This document shows positions 1 to 6,063 of a stretch of DNA of 6,293 nucleotides, piece by piece. The translations under genes and the position numbers were made by a program. Position 1 is the first letter of the stretch, and each line of letters begins with the position of its first letter. The notes below the pieces were generated by a model. The model saw only the letters and a list, made by a program, of their open reading frames with translations, made no database searches and was not told where the DNA came from. This stretch comes from an uncultured Rubrobacteraceae bacterium (GTDB lineage: Bacteria > Actinomycetota > Rubrobacteria > Rubrobacterales > Rubrobacteraceae). The DNA lies in contig CADCUW010000239.1 of the NCBI GenBank assembly GCA_902805985.1, positions 1-6,293 on the forward strand, given 5' to 3'.

Positions 1-157
1 CGGGGTCCGTGGCGAAGCTCTCGGACCAGGCCTCGTCCCGCGCGGCGCAGGCGGCCTCGTGGGCGTTCTCCGCCCTCAAAACCGCCCGCTCTTCTCTCTC
101 CCGCTCGGCCTGGGCCTCGCCCAGCTCGCGCTCTAGAGTCTCTATCGTCGAAGGCAT
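1..157 (-). CDS. Partial hypothetical protein, charged and probably coiled-coil (N-terminal 52 residues)
   Basis: I do not recognise this gene. An uninterrupted minus-strand frame starts at an ATG (157-155) and runs off the left edge, giving 52 residues beginning MPSTIETLERELGEAQAERE. The start is supported by a GGGAG Shine-Dalgarno with a 6-base spacer (GGGAGCCCGCG-ATG). The sequence is dominated by Glu, Arg and Ala with Leu/Ile/Val spaced at heptad-like intervals (residues about 5-45). This suggests a continuous amphipathic helix or coiled coil. There is no signal peptide or membrane segment in the visible part. Codon third positions are mostly G or C, as in the intact genes. It is transcribed divergently from the YIP1-type gene. 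The function cannot be inferred from this fragment; it could be a small stand-alone protein or the N-terminus of a larger one. Confidence 0.6.
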   Translation of the reverse strand, partial: MPSTIETLERELGEAQAEREREERAVLRAENAHEAACAARDEAWSESFATDP

Positions 158-183
158 CGCGGGCTCCCACTTCTCACCACCCG

Positions 184-213
184 AAAGCCCATTCTACAGT
201 ACCCGCGACACCG
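184..213 (-). promoter_or_regulatory. Possible minus-strand promoter for the coiled-coil gene
   Basis: Read on the minus strand, a TAGAAT hexamer (plus-strand ATTCTA, 191-196) matches the TATAAT consensus at 5 of 6 positions. It would place a transcription start near 184, about 27 bases before the ATG at 157. No convincing -35 hexamer lies 16-18 bases upstream, so this rests on the -10 and the spacing alone. Confidence 0.3.
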
Positions 214-232
214 CGCGATGCCCGTTTCGCTG

Positions 233-261
233 TTGTGCCCGGGGCCGAAAAGTCCTAAATT
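233..261 (+). promoter_or_regulatory. Possible promoter for the YIP1-family (pseudo)gene
   Basis: TTGTGC (233-238) and TAAATT (256-261) are separated by exactly 17 bases, giving a predicted start near 268 and a leader of about 28 nt to the ATG at 296. Individually both hexamers are weak (3/6 and 4/6 matches to TTGACA/TATAAT). However, the same arrangement, TTGT at -35, 17 bases, GTnC then TAAATT, recurs in front of the tRNA cluster at 3755-3783, which raises its plausibility. Confidence 0.35.
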
Positions 262-295
262 CAAGCCTATCGGGAGACATCGGAAGGGTGAGGTC

Positions 296-1009
296 ATGGG
301 GTTCGACACGGGAAGCCGGCCAGAGCCGGCGGGTTCCGGGGGGTCCGGCGGGGGCGCGGGCGTACGGCCTCCGGGTATGTCTGCGTCGGCGGGGGGAGAG
401 TTCAACCTCTCGGACCCGGTCAACAGCATTGTGCGGACCGGCAGATCTATGGTGTCGAGCCCACGACGTTCTTCCGCGGGATGCCGAGGAACGCGGGCCT
501 CATGAACCCGCTCGCCTTCGCCGTCATCTGCTGCTCATGGCCGCGGCGCCCGCGACCTTACTGGTTCTCGTCCTCAGCCTCGTGACGGGCCTCTCGGGGG
601 ACGCGACGTCGGCCATTGGCGGGATCGTCGGCGCGTTCGCGGTGTTGCTGCGCTATCCGATCGCGACCGCCATCGGCCTCTCTGTCGTCGCCGGTCTCTA
701 CCACCTGCTCGTGCTCCTCATACTGCGCCCTTCTAACGCCGGTTTCGGCACGACCTAAGGGTCACGTCGTACGGGAGCTTCCCGAATGTCCTCGGCTTTC
801 AGTTCTTTGTACCGATCCCGGGCATCCTCGCGGGGCTTGCGATCGGCCTGTATAAGGTGATTCTCTACGTGCTTGGCATCCGCGAGGGGCACGCGACCAC
901 AACGGGCAAGGCCGCGCTCGTGGTGCTAGCCCCGGTAGTGGTCGGGATAGCGTTGAGCATCTTCTTCACCATCGTCGCCTTTGTCCTGGGGGCTGCCCTC
1001 GGGCAGTAG
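296..1009 (+). pseudogene. YIP1-family multi-pass membrane protein, broken by three frameshifts
   Basis: The reading begins at ATG 296 behind a purine-rich GGAAGGGTGAGG (282-293). It opens with a Gly/Pro/Ser-rich tail, then FNLSDPVNSIVRTGRSMV in frame 2 (to about 453). It continues as VEPTTFFRGMPRNAGLMNP in frame 1 (about 454-528), then as a hydrophobic stretch from LLMAAAPATLL to RPSNAGFGTT in frame 3 (about 531-755). It returns to frame 2 from RVTSYGSFPNVLGF (758 on) to the TAG at 1007-1009. Each junction is explained by one missing base: near 453, near 530, and at 756-757, where ACC-TA-AGG probably was ACC-TAC-AGG. Repaired, the protein would be about 238 residues. The cytosolic segment with EPTTFFRGM, the following hydrophobic helices, and the LGIREGHATTTGKAALVVL motif before the last helix are typical of YIP1-domain proteins of Gram-positives. 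Their role is poorly defined (membrane protein, possibly trafficking- or envelope-related). Base composition is still normal, so decay would be recent. Sequencing or assembly error is the alternative. Confidence 0.75.
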
Positions 1010-1016
1010 CCCGCCT

Positions 1017-1046
1017 GTGACAGAAGCCGTTCCCGGTGGCTATACT
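1017..1046 (+). promoter_or_regulatory. Promoter of the isocitrate dehydrogenase gene
   Basis: GTGACA (1017-1022, 5/6 match to TTGACA) and TATACT (1041-1046, 5/6 match to TATAAT) are spaced by 18 bases. The predicted start is near 1053, giving a 25-nt leader that holds the AAGGGGG Shine-Dalgarno (1064-1070). It sits 7 bases after the stop of the YIP1 pseudogene, so the dehydrogenase need not depend on upstream transcription. Confidence 0.6.
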
Positions 1047-1077
1047 ATGCCGGTTCTATAGCGAAGGGGGCTTGGGC

Positions 1078-2082
1078 ATGGCGCAGACGGTTACTCTCAT
1101 ACCCGGTGACGGCATCGGGCCGGATCTCACCGACTCCGTAAAAGACGTTATCGGCGCTTTGGACGTCGGGATCGAGTGGGAGATAGCGGAGGCCGGCGAG
1201 GCTGTCATGGACCGGGAGGGGACGCCCCTGCCGGAGTCCGTGCTCGAGTCCATCCGGCGCAACAAGGTCGCCATCAAGGGGCCCCTGACCACCCCGGTCG
1301 GGACGGGCTTCCGCTCTGTCAACGTGGCGCTGCGCAAGGAGCTGGACCTCTACGCCAACATCCGCCCTAGCCTGAGCCTGCCGGGCGTCGAGACGCCGCA
1401 CGAGAACATAGACCTCATCATCTACCGCGAGAACACCGAGGATCTGTACGCCGGTGTCGAGCACATGGTCGGCAAGCACGCGGCGGAGTCGATCAAGATC
1501 ATCACCCGCGAGGGCACGGAGCGGATCTGTCGCATGGCCTTCGAGCGCTCCAGGGAGCAGGGCCGCAAGCACATCACGGTGATCCACAAGGCGAACATCA
1601 TGAAGTTCACCGACGGCCTGTTCCGCGACGTCTTCTTCGAGGTCGCCAAGGACTATGAGAACGACTTCGAGGAGATAGACGACCGCATCGTGGACAACAT
1701 GGCGATGCAGCTCGTCACCAAGCCGAACCTCTACGACGTGCTCGTCTGCCCGAACCTCTACGGCGACATCCTCTCGGACCTGTGCGCAGGGCTGACGGGG
1801 GGTTTGGGCGTCGCCCCCGGGGCGAACATAGGTGAGGAGATCGCGGTCTTCGAGCCCGTCCACGGGTCGGCGCCTAAGTACGCCGGCCAGAACCGGGCGA
1901 ACCCGCTGGCGACGCTGCTCTCGGCCAAGGAGATGCTCATACACCTCGGCCACGCGGAGGCCGCCGACCGGATGCAGTCCGGCATCGAGGCCGCGCTCAA
2001 GAACCCGGAGACCCGCACCAAGGACCTCGGGGGTAGCGCGGGCACGACGGAGTTCACGCAGGCCATCATCTCGAACCTGTAG
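1078..2082 (+). CDS. icd: NAD(P)-dependent isocitrate dehydrogenase (short, IDH3/IPMDH-like type)
   Basis: The product probably carries out oxidative decarboxylation of isocitrate to 2-oxoglutarate in the cytosolic TCA cycle. The protein is 334 residues from ATG 1078, chosen because AAGGGGG lies 7 bases upstream and the next residues, TVTLIPGDGIGP, are the family's usual N-terminus. A GTG at 1036 is in frame but lies inside the promoter. The beta-decarboxylating dehydrogenase fold is complete. It has the SVNVALRKELDLYANIRP substrate loop (Ser80, Asn82, Arg86, Arg96), YRENTEDLYAG (Arg117, Tyr124) and the catalytic HKAN lysine (Lys171). Metal ligands are VDN Asp206 and YGDILSD Asp230/Asp234, and the cofactor loop is EPVHGSAPKYAG (258-269). 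The Ser-x-Asn loop and YRENTEDLYAG favour isocitrate over 3-isopropylmalate dehydrogenase. The length and the C-terminal DLGGSAGTTEFTQAI resemble IDH3/IPMDH, not the ~415-residue E. coli-type enzyme. Lys267-Tyr268 are the pair seen in NADP-using enzymes, so the coenzyme is uncertain. Homoisocitrate dehydrogenase is a less likely alternative. Confidence 0.85.
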   Translation: MAQTVTLIPGDGIGPDLTDSVKDVIGALDVGIEWEIAEAGEAVMDREGTPLPESVLESIRRNKVAIKGPLTTPVGTGFRSVNVALRKELDLYANIRPSLSLPGVETPHENIDLIIYRENTEDLYAGVEHMVGKHAAESIKIITREGTERICRMAFERSREQGRKHITVIHKANIMKFTDGLFRDVFFEVAKDYENDFEEIDDRIVDNMAMQLVTKPNLYDVLVCPNLYGDILSDLCAGLTGGLGVAPGANIGEEIAVFEPVHGSAPKYAGQNRANPLATLLSAKEMLIHLGHAEAADRMQSGIEAALKNPETRTKDLGGSAGTTEFTQAIISNL

Positions 2083-2140
2083 CCGCGACCGATGCTCCAC
2101 CGGAACCGCGGGCGACGCGGGCGGGCCGTCCAGCCGCGTC

Positions 2141-2155
2141 CCGGCCCGGGGCCGG
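2141..2155 (+). other. GC-rich hairpin in the icd-glycosyltransferase gap
   Basis: The 98-base gap after icd (2083-2180) contains a perfect 6-bp inverted repeat CCGGCC-CGG-GGCCGG with a 3-base loop and no T-run after it. It is not a standard intrinsic terminator. It may only reflect the high GC content, or weakly affect readthrough or mRNA decay. I see no promoter in the gap, so icd and the next two genes may be co-transcribed. Confidence 0.3.
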
Positions 2156-2180
2156 AAGTAGCACGGGGTCACCGGGGCGG

Positions 2181-3302
2181 ATGAGGATCGCGATCTTCAC
2201 GGAGACCTTCGTGCCGGCGCTGGACGGCGTCGTCACGCGGCTGCGCAGCACCATAGACGAGCTTCTGAAGATCGGCGACGAGATGCTGGTGATCGCCCCG
2301 AGTTACGGCGAGGGTCCTGCCTACTACCACGAGGTCCCGATCCACCGCGTGGCGGGCGTGCCGTTCCCCCCGTACCCGCAGATAATGCTCGCCCCCAGCA
2401 ACCCGCACGTCGGAAGGGTCCTCAGAAAGTTCGAGCCTGACCTGATCCACGCCGTCAACCCGTTCGTCCTGGGGAGCGGCGCCCCCTTTTATGCCCGCCG
2501 GCTGGGGGCCCCGCTCGTCGCCTCCTACCACACGAACGTAACGACCTACGCCCGGTTCTACGGCCTGGGAATTGGCGAGAAGGCGGGCCGGTGGTGGACG
2601 CGAACGTTGCACAACAGGGCCAGGATCAACCTCTGCACCTCCGAGACAACGCGAAACTACCTGAGCGAGAACGGCGTCGAGCGCGTCCACGTCTGGCCCC
2701 AGGGCGTTGACACGACGCGTTTTCATCCTGAGAAACGCTCGGAGGAGTGGCGCGTCAAGCTCTCCGGCGGGCATCCCGAAGCCCCCGTCTTGCTCTACGT
2801 CGGCCGGCTGGGCCGCGAGAAGAACATCGGCAGCTTGAAGGAGGTGCTGCGCGCCATGCCCGAAGCGCGGCTCGCCCTCGTGGGCGACGGCCCGGCGCGC
2901 AGGGAGCTGGAAGAGGAGTTCGCCGGAATGCCCGCGATCTTCTCAGGAACGCGGCGCGGGGCTGAACTCACCGCGGCCTACGCCTCAGCGGACGCGCTGG
3001 TGTTCCCGTCAACGACGGAGACGCTGGGCCTGGCGATGTTGGAGGCGCTCTCCTCAGGGTTGCCCGTGGTCGCCGCACGGGCCGGCGCCGCCCACGAGGT
3101 CGTCACGGACGGCGAGAGCGGCCTGCTCTACGAGCCGGGGGACCCGGCATCGCTCGTCGCGGCCTGCCGCCGGGTTCTGACGGACGCGGACCTGCGCGCC
3201 CGGCTGCGGGAGGGCGCCCGGAGGTCCGCCGAGAGCAAGGACTGGGAGACGTCAACCAGGGTCCTGCGCGGATACTATGAGATGGCGCTCGCCGCCGGAT
3301 GA
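2181..3302 (+). CDS. GT4-family glycosyltransferase (MgtA/SQD2-like GT-B fold)
   Basis: A retaining glycosyltransferase, probably transferring a sugar from a nucleotide-sugar donor to a membrane lipid or envelope glycan at the cytosolic face of the membrane. The 373-residue protein is full length. The N-terminal Rossmann domain starts at once (MRIAIFTETFVPALDGVV, with the acceptor-side Gly loop at 13-18), which supports ATG 2181 although its Shine-Dalgarno is poor. Asp87-Ile89-His90 and SYHTN (His117) are typical of the acceptor half. PQGVD (173-177) marks the linker to the C-terminal donor domain. There, YVGRLGREKN (Arg209, Lys214) binds the donor phosphates and the EX7E motif is Glu280...Glu288. 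The FTETF...DGVV and SYHTNVTTYARFY regions resemble the alpha-mannosyltransferase (MgtA/PimB-like) and sulfoquinovosyltransferase (SQD2) branch. Donor and acceptor cannot be fixed from sequence alone. There is no signal peptide or membrane helix. Its last codons overlap the gtrA start. Confidence 0.85.
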   Translation: MRIAIFTETFVPALDGVVTRLRSTIDELLKIGDEMLVIAPSYGEGPAYYHEVPIHRVAGVPFPPYPQIMLAPSNPHVGRVLRKFEPDLIHAVNPFVLGSGAPFYARRLGAPLVASYHTNVTTYARFYGLGIGEKAGRWWTRTLHNRARINLCTSETTRNYLSENGVERVHVWPQGVDTTRFHPEKRSEEWRVKLSGGHPEAPVLLYVGRLGREKNIGSLKEVLRAMPEARLALVGDGPARRELEEEFAGMPAIFSGTRRGAELTAAYASADALVFPSTTETLGLAMLEALSSGLPVVAARAGAAHEVVTDGESGLLYEPGDPASLVAACRRVLTDADLRARLREGARRSAESKDWETSTRVLRGYYEMALAAG

Positions 3303-3760
3303 GCAAGCGGGCGAAGATCAAGAGCGGGGGGGTGAGGTTCTCGAAGTTCTCCGTGGTCGGGCTCTCGAATGCCGTCGTCGACATCGGGGTGCTCAACCTC
3401 TTCCTGTGGCTGCAGCCGACGCGCGATCCGGGTCTGCTCTTCCTGTTCAACGGCATAGCACTCGTGCTGGCGAACGCCAACAGCTACCTCGGTAACACCC
3501 TGTGGACCTTCCGGGGACGGGCGGAGCACAACCGGCGGCAGACCACGCTCTTCGTCATGCAGGCGCTCGTCAACATCAGCGTCAGCAACGGGCTGTTCTG
3601 GGCCCTGGTCAGGCCCCTGCTCGTGGACACGGACATACCGGCTTATCTCGTCGGGAACGTTGCCAAGATCATCTCCATTTTGGTCGCCTCCCTCATCAGC
3701 TTTTTCCTCTTGCGCTACGTGGTCTTCTCCCGCAGACGCTGGTTCAAGGGGCGCTTGTAA
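3299..3760 (+). CDS. GtrA-family four-helix membrane protein
   Basis: A small integral membrane protein of 153 residues. GtrA/DPMS-type proteins (PF04138) are thought to move or support polyprenyl-phosphate-linked sugars across the membrane for glycan modification. Four hydrophobic segments are visible at about residues 16-38, 46-65, 84-107 and 115-142, with basic residues at the N-terminus (MSKRAKIK) and C-terminus (RRRWFKGRL). The family signatures are FSVVGLSNAVVDIG in helix 1, NANSYLGNTLWTFRG (59-73) after helix 2, and SFFLLRYVVFSRRRW at the end of helix 4. The ATG at 3299 overlaps the TGA of the glycosyltransferase (ATGA), and there is no strong Shine-Dalgarno of its own. This suggests translational coupling and a joint function. 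The specific sugar lipid is unknown. Confidence 0.85.
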   Translation: MSKRAKIKSGGVRFSKFSVVGLSNAVVDIGVLNLFLWLQPTRDPGLLFLFNGIALVLANANSYLGNTLWTFRGRAEHNRRQTTLFVMQALVNISVSNGLFWALVRPLLVDTDIPAYLVGNVAKIISILVASLISFFLLRYVVFSRRRWFKGRL

Positions 3761-3783
3761 GAGCAAATGGGCCGTGCTAAATT
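3755..3783 (+). promoter_or_regulatory. Promoter of the tRNA cluster
   Basis: TTGTAA (3755-3760; its last three bases are the gtrA stop codon) and TAAATT (3778-3783) are spaced by 17 bases. The -10 is preceded by TGC, an extended -10 element. The predicted start is near 3790, a few bases before the first tRNA at 3794, as expected for a tRNA operon. The hexamers are each 4/6 matches to consensus. Confidence 0.5.
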
Positions 3784-3793
3784 AACTCGGCAC

Positions 3794-3866
3794 GCGGAAG
3801 TAGCTCAGCTGGTAGAGCATCACCTTGCCATGGTGAGGGTCGCGGGTTCGAATCCCGTCTTCCGCT
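3794..3866 (+). tRNA. tRNA-Gly(GCC)
   Basis: The full cloverleaf can be drawn. The acceptor stem is GCGGAAG (3794-3800) with CTTCCGC (3859-3865). The D stem is GCTC/GAGC (3803-3806/3815-3818). The anticodon stem is TCACC/GGTGA around loop TTGCCAT with anticodon GCC (3827-3829). The T stem is GCGGG/CCCGT around TTCGAAT. The discriminator is U73, as usual for bacterial tRNA-Gly. CCA is not encoded. It decodes GGC/GGU. Confidence 0.97.
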
Positions 3867-3883
3867 CTGGCCGCGGGCCGAAT

Positions 3884-3954
3884 GGCGGCATGGCCGAGTG
3901 GTTAGGCAAGGGTCTGCAAAACCCTGCACCCCGGTTCGACTCCGGGTGCCGCCT
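3884..3954 (+). tRNA. tRNA-Cys(GCA)
   Basis: The acceptor stem is GGCGGCA (3884-3890) with TGCCGCC (3947-3953). The anticodon stem is AGGGT/ACCCT around loop CTGCAAA with anticodon GCA (3916-3918). The T stem is CCCGG/CCGGG around TTCGACT. The discriminator is U73, the main CysRS identity base. CCA is not encoded. It lies 17 bases after tRNA-Gly, in the same transcript. Confidence 0.97.
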
Positions 3955-3982
3955 CTCGGAGGGCCCCCGCCCAGAACCACGC

Positions 3983-4057
3983 GGGCGATTAGCTCAGGGG
4001 GAGAGCGCCTTCCTGACACGGAGGAGGTCAGTGGTTCGAATCCACTATCGCCCACCA
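3983..4057 (+). tRNA. tRNA-Val(GAC), CCA encoded
   Basis: The acceptor stem is GGGCGAT (3983-3989) with ATCGCCC (4047-4053), discriminator A (4054) and an encoded CCA (4055-4057). The D stem is GCTC/GAGC. The anticodon stem is CCTTC/GGAGG with one G-U pair, around loop CTGACAC with anticodon GAC (4015-4017). The T-arm loop is TTCGAAT. It decodes GUC/GUU. It is the last gene of the Gly-Cys-Val cluster and the only one of the three with CCA in the DNA. Confidence 0.97.
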
Positions 4058-4060
4058 CGC

Positions 4061-4081
4061 CGCGCCGGTCTCCCCGGCGCG
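4061..4081 (+). other. Strong GC hairpin just after tRNA-Val
   Basis: CGCGCCGG (4061-4068) pairs perfectly with CCGGCGCG (4074-4081) across a TCTCC loop, four bases after the CCA of tRNA-Val. There is no T-run, so by itself it is not a canonical terminator. It could protect or define the 3' end of the tRNA precursor, or add to the terminator that follows. Confidence 0.5.
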
Positions 4082-4087
4082 CGAACT

Positions 4088-4110
4088 ACCGGGCTCTAAG
4101 CCCGGTTTCT
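4088..4110 (+). terminator. Intrinsic terminator of the tRNA cluster
   Basis: ACCGGGC (4088-4094) and GCCCGGT (4100-4106) form a perfect 7-bp stem with a TCTAA loop, followed by TTTCT (counting from the base after the last stem G-T, 4107 on). This is a compact rho-independent terminator with a short U-run. It lies 33 bases before thrS, so thrS must use readthrough or a promoter I cannot see. Confidence 0.6.
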
Positions 4111-4142
4111 CCCCGCAACCCGTTCCGAAGAAAGGTCCGCAC

Positions 4143-6056
4143 ATGCCCTCCGTTACCCTCCCAGACGGCAAGCAGCTAGAGGTAAAACCCGGCGACAGGG
4201 CCCGCGACGTGGTCGAGAGCATCGGCCCTCGCCTCGCCCGCGACGCCGTCGTCGCGAAGCTCGACGGGGAGGTCGTCGATCTCGAAGCACCGGTCGAGGG
4301 GGGCGGCGCGTTCGAGGTGCTGACCAAGGACTCGCCGGAGGCGCTTGAGGTCCTGCGGCACTCGACGGCCCACGCGATGGCGCAGGCAATACTCGAGCTC
4401 TTCCCCGGCAGCAAGCTCACCCTCGGGCCGCCGATCCAGGACGGGTTCTTCTACGACATCGAGGTCGAGGGGCGCATAACGGATGAGGACCTGCCGCGCA
4501 TCGAGGAGCGGATGCGCGAGATCGTCGCCCGCGACCTGCCCGTCACGCGCGAGGAGGTCTCCAAGGGCGAGGCCGAGAGGCTCTACGGGGACAACCCGTA
4601 CAAGCTCGAGATCATCTCGGGCCTAGAGGACGGGGAGATAACCGTCTACCGCCAGGGGGACTTCTTCGACCTGTGCCGCGGCCCGCACGTCGAGAGCACG
4701 GGCAAACTCGGGGCCTTCAAGCTCCAGAACATAGCCGGCGCCTACTGGCGTGGCGATGAGAAGAACCCCATGCTCACCCGCGTCTACGGCACCGCTTGGC
4801 CGACGGAGAAGGATCTCAAGGCCTACCTCAGGCGGCTGGAGGAGGCGCGGGCCCGCGACCACCGCAAGATCGGCAAGGACCTCGACCTCTTCACGTTCTC
4901 CCCTGACGTCGGCGGTGGCATCCCGCTCTTCTTGCCCAAGGGGGAGATGCTGCGGCATCTGATGGAGGGCTACGTGCGCGAGGTCCAGACCCGCCACGGC
5001 TACGACCACGTGTGGACCGGGCACCTGGTAAACGAGTCACTCTACGAGAAGAGCGGGCATCTGGAGCACTACGTGGACTCGATGTTCCCGCCGATGGTGG
5101 ACGGCGAGACGCGCTACCGCCTCAAGCCGATGAACTGCCCGAGCCACATGACGCTCTTCAACGCCCGTGCCCACTCCTACAGGGATCTGCCCGTGCGCTA
5201 CGCCGAGTTCGCCACGCTCTACCGCTACGAGAAGAGCGGCGAGCTAAACGGCCTCACCCGTGTGAGGAGCCTCACCCAGGATGACGCCCACGTCTTCTGC
5301 ACCGAGGACCAGGTGCAGGAGGAGTTCGCAAGGGCTTTGGAGATCGTGCGCGAGGTCCTCGACACCTACGGGTTCGACGAGTACCGGGTCCAGCTCTCCA
5401 TGCGCGACCCCGACGACAGCAAGTACATCGCTGACGAGCAGAAGTGGGCGAGGGCCGAGGGGGAGCTGCGCGACGCGCTCGACGCCGCCGGCATCGACTA
5501 TGACGAGGAGGCAGGCGAGGCCGCCTTCTACGGTCCCAAGGCCGACTTTATGGCCAAGGACGTGCTCGGGCGCGAGTGGCAGCTCTCGACCATCCAGGTG
5601 GACTTTTTGCAGCCCTTGCGCCTCGGGTGCGAGTACATCGGCGAGGACGGGAAGGAGCACACGCCGGTTCTGTTGCACCGCGCCGTCACCGGCTCCACGG
5701 AGAGGTTCCTCGGCGTTCTCATCGAGCACTACGCGGGCGTGTTCCCGGTCTGGCTCTCGCCCGTGCAGGCCGTCGTCATACCCGTCTCAGATAAGCACAA
5801 CGAGTACGCGCGCAAGGTCGCGGGGCGTTTAGATGGGCGCGGGATCCGGGCCGAGGTCGACGACGCGCAGAGCAGCATGCAGAAGAAGATCCGGGCGAAC
5901 GCGCGGCAGAAGATCCCGTACCTCCTCATCGTAGGGGACAACGAGGCCGAGGCCGGGACGGTCAACGTGCGTCGGCGGGGCGAGAAGCAGCAGGAGGAGC
6001 TCGCTGTGGAGGCGTTCATGGACGTGGTCGATGAGCAGGTCCGTTCGCGAGAATAG
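4143..6056 (+). CDS. thrS: Threonyl-tRNA synthetase
   Basis: A cytosolic class II synthetase that charges tRNA-Thr and edits Ser-tRNA-Thr. It is 637 residues, the usual bacterial full length. ATG 4143 has GAAGAAAGG (4127-4135) 7 bases upstream and begins the TGS domain directly (about 1-62, MPSVTLPDGKQLEVKPG). The editing domain carries HSTAH (His73, His77) and DLCRGPH (Cys178, His182), the four residues of the HxxxH/CxxxH site. The catalytic core (about 245-535) has zinc ligands Cys332 (MNCPSH), His383 (DDAHVF) and His512 (LLHRAVTG). Motif 2 is at 353-380 with Arg361, and motif 3 is GSTERFLG with Arg521. The anticodon-binding domain occupies about 538-637. All key residues are present and the frame is clean. 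There is no T-box upstream; it follows the tRNA-cluster terminator. infC follows after its own promoter, the widely conserved thrS-infC order. Confidence 0.98.
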   Translation: MPSVTLPDGKQLEVKPGDRARDVVESIGPRLARDAVVAKLDGEVVDLEAPVEGGGAFEVLTKDSPEALEVLRHSTAHAMAQAILELFPGSKLTLGPPIQDGFFYDIEVEGRITDEDLPRIEERMREIVARDLPVTREEVSKGEAERLYGDNPYKLEIISGLEDGEITVYRQGDFFDLCRGPHVESTGKLGAFKLQNIAGAYWRGDEKNPMLTRVYGTAWPTEKDLKAYLRRLEEARARDHRKIGKDLDLFTFSPDVGGGIPLFLPKGEMLRHLMEGYVREVQTRHGYDHVWTGHLVNESLYEKSGHLEHYVDSMFPPMVDGETRYRLKPMNCPSHMTLFNARAHSYRDLPVRYAEFATLYRYEKSGELNGLTRVRSLTQDDAHVFCTEDQVQEEFARALEIVREVLDTYGFDEYRVQLSMRDPDDSKYIADEQKWARAEGELRDALDAAGIDYDEEAGEAAFYGPKADFMAKDVLGREWQLSTIQVDFLQPLRLGCEYIGEDGKEHTPVLLHRAVTGSTERFLGVLIEHYAGVFPVWLSPVQAVVIPVSDKHNEYARKVAGRLDGRGIRAEVDDAQSSMQKKIRANARQKIPYLLIVGDNEAEAGTVNVRRRGEKQQEELAVEAFMDVVDEQVRSRE

Positions 6057-6063
6057 TTCCATG

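Noticed and set aside
9..758. A 249-residue plus-strand frame starting at position 9
   Set aside because: Its first part is antisense to the minus-strand coiled-coil gene and its middle is out-of-frame with the YIP1 residues. Only its last third (about 531-755) is real coding sequence, and that belongs to the frameshifted YIP1 gene.
296..1009. Programmed frameshifting in the YIP1 gene
   Set aside because: Three separate shifts would be needed in one short gene and none of the junctions has a slippery heptamer. Mutation or sequence error is far more likely.
1036..1077. Upstream GTG start (1036) adding 14 residues to the dehydrogenase
   Set aside because: The GTG overlaps the promoter -10 region, has no ribosome-binding site, and the extra residues are not part of the family. 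ATG 1078 has a good Shine-Dalgarno.
1045..2172. A 375-residue minus-strand frame opposite icd
   Set aside because: A typical GC-rich antisense shadow: low-complexity Arg/Val/Asp/Leu composition, no family features, and it lies wholly against a convincing dehydrogenase gene.
3777..4058. Minus-strand frame across the tRNA genes with GFEPLTSSVS and DSNPRPSPWQG-type peptides
   Set aside because: These peptides are the well-known false translations of antisense tRNA genes. All three tRNAs fold properly, so this is not a protein gene.
4058..4142. Threonine T-box riboswitch ahead of thrS
   Set aside because: The space is too short, there is no T-box core sequence, and no specifier-loop stem is present. 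The hairpin there is better explained as the end of the tRNA transcript.
3767..4179. Plus-strand frames over the tRNA cluster (EVAQLVEHHLAMVRVAGSNP type)
   Set aside because: The same artefact on the sense strand: translated T-arms and anticodon arms of tRNAs.
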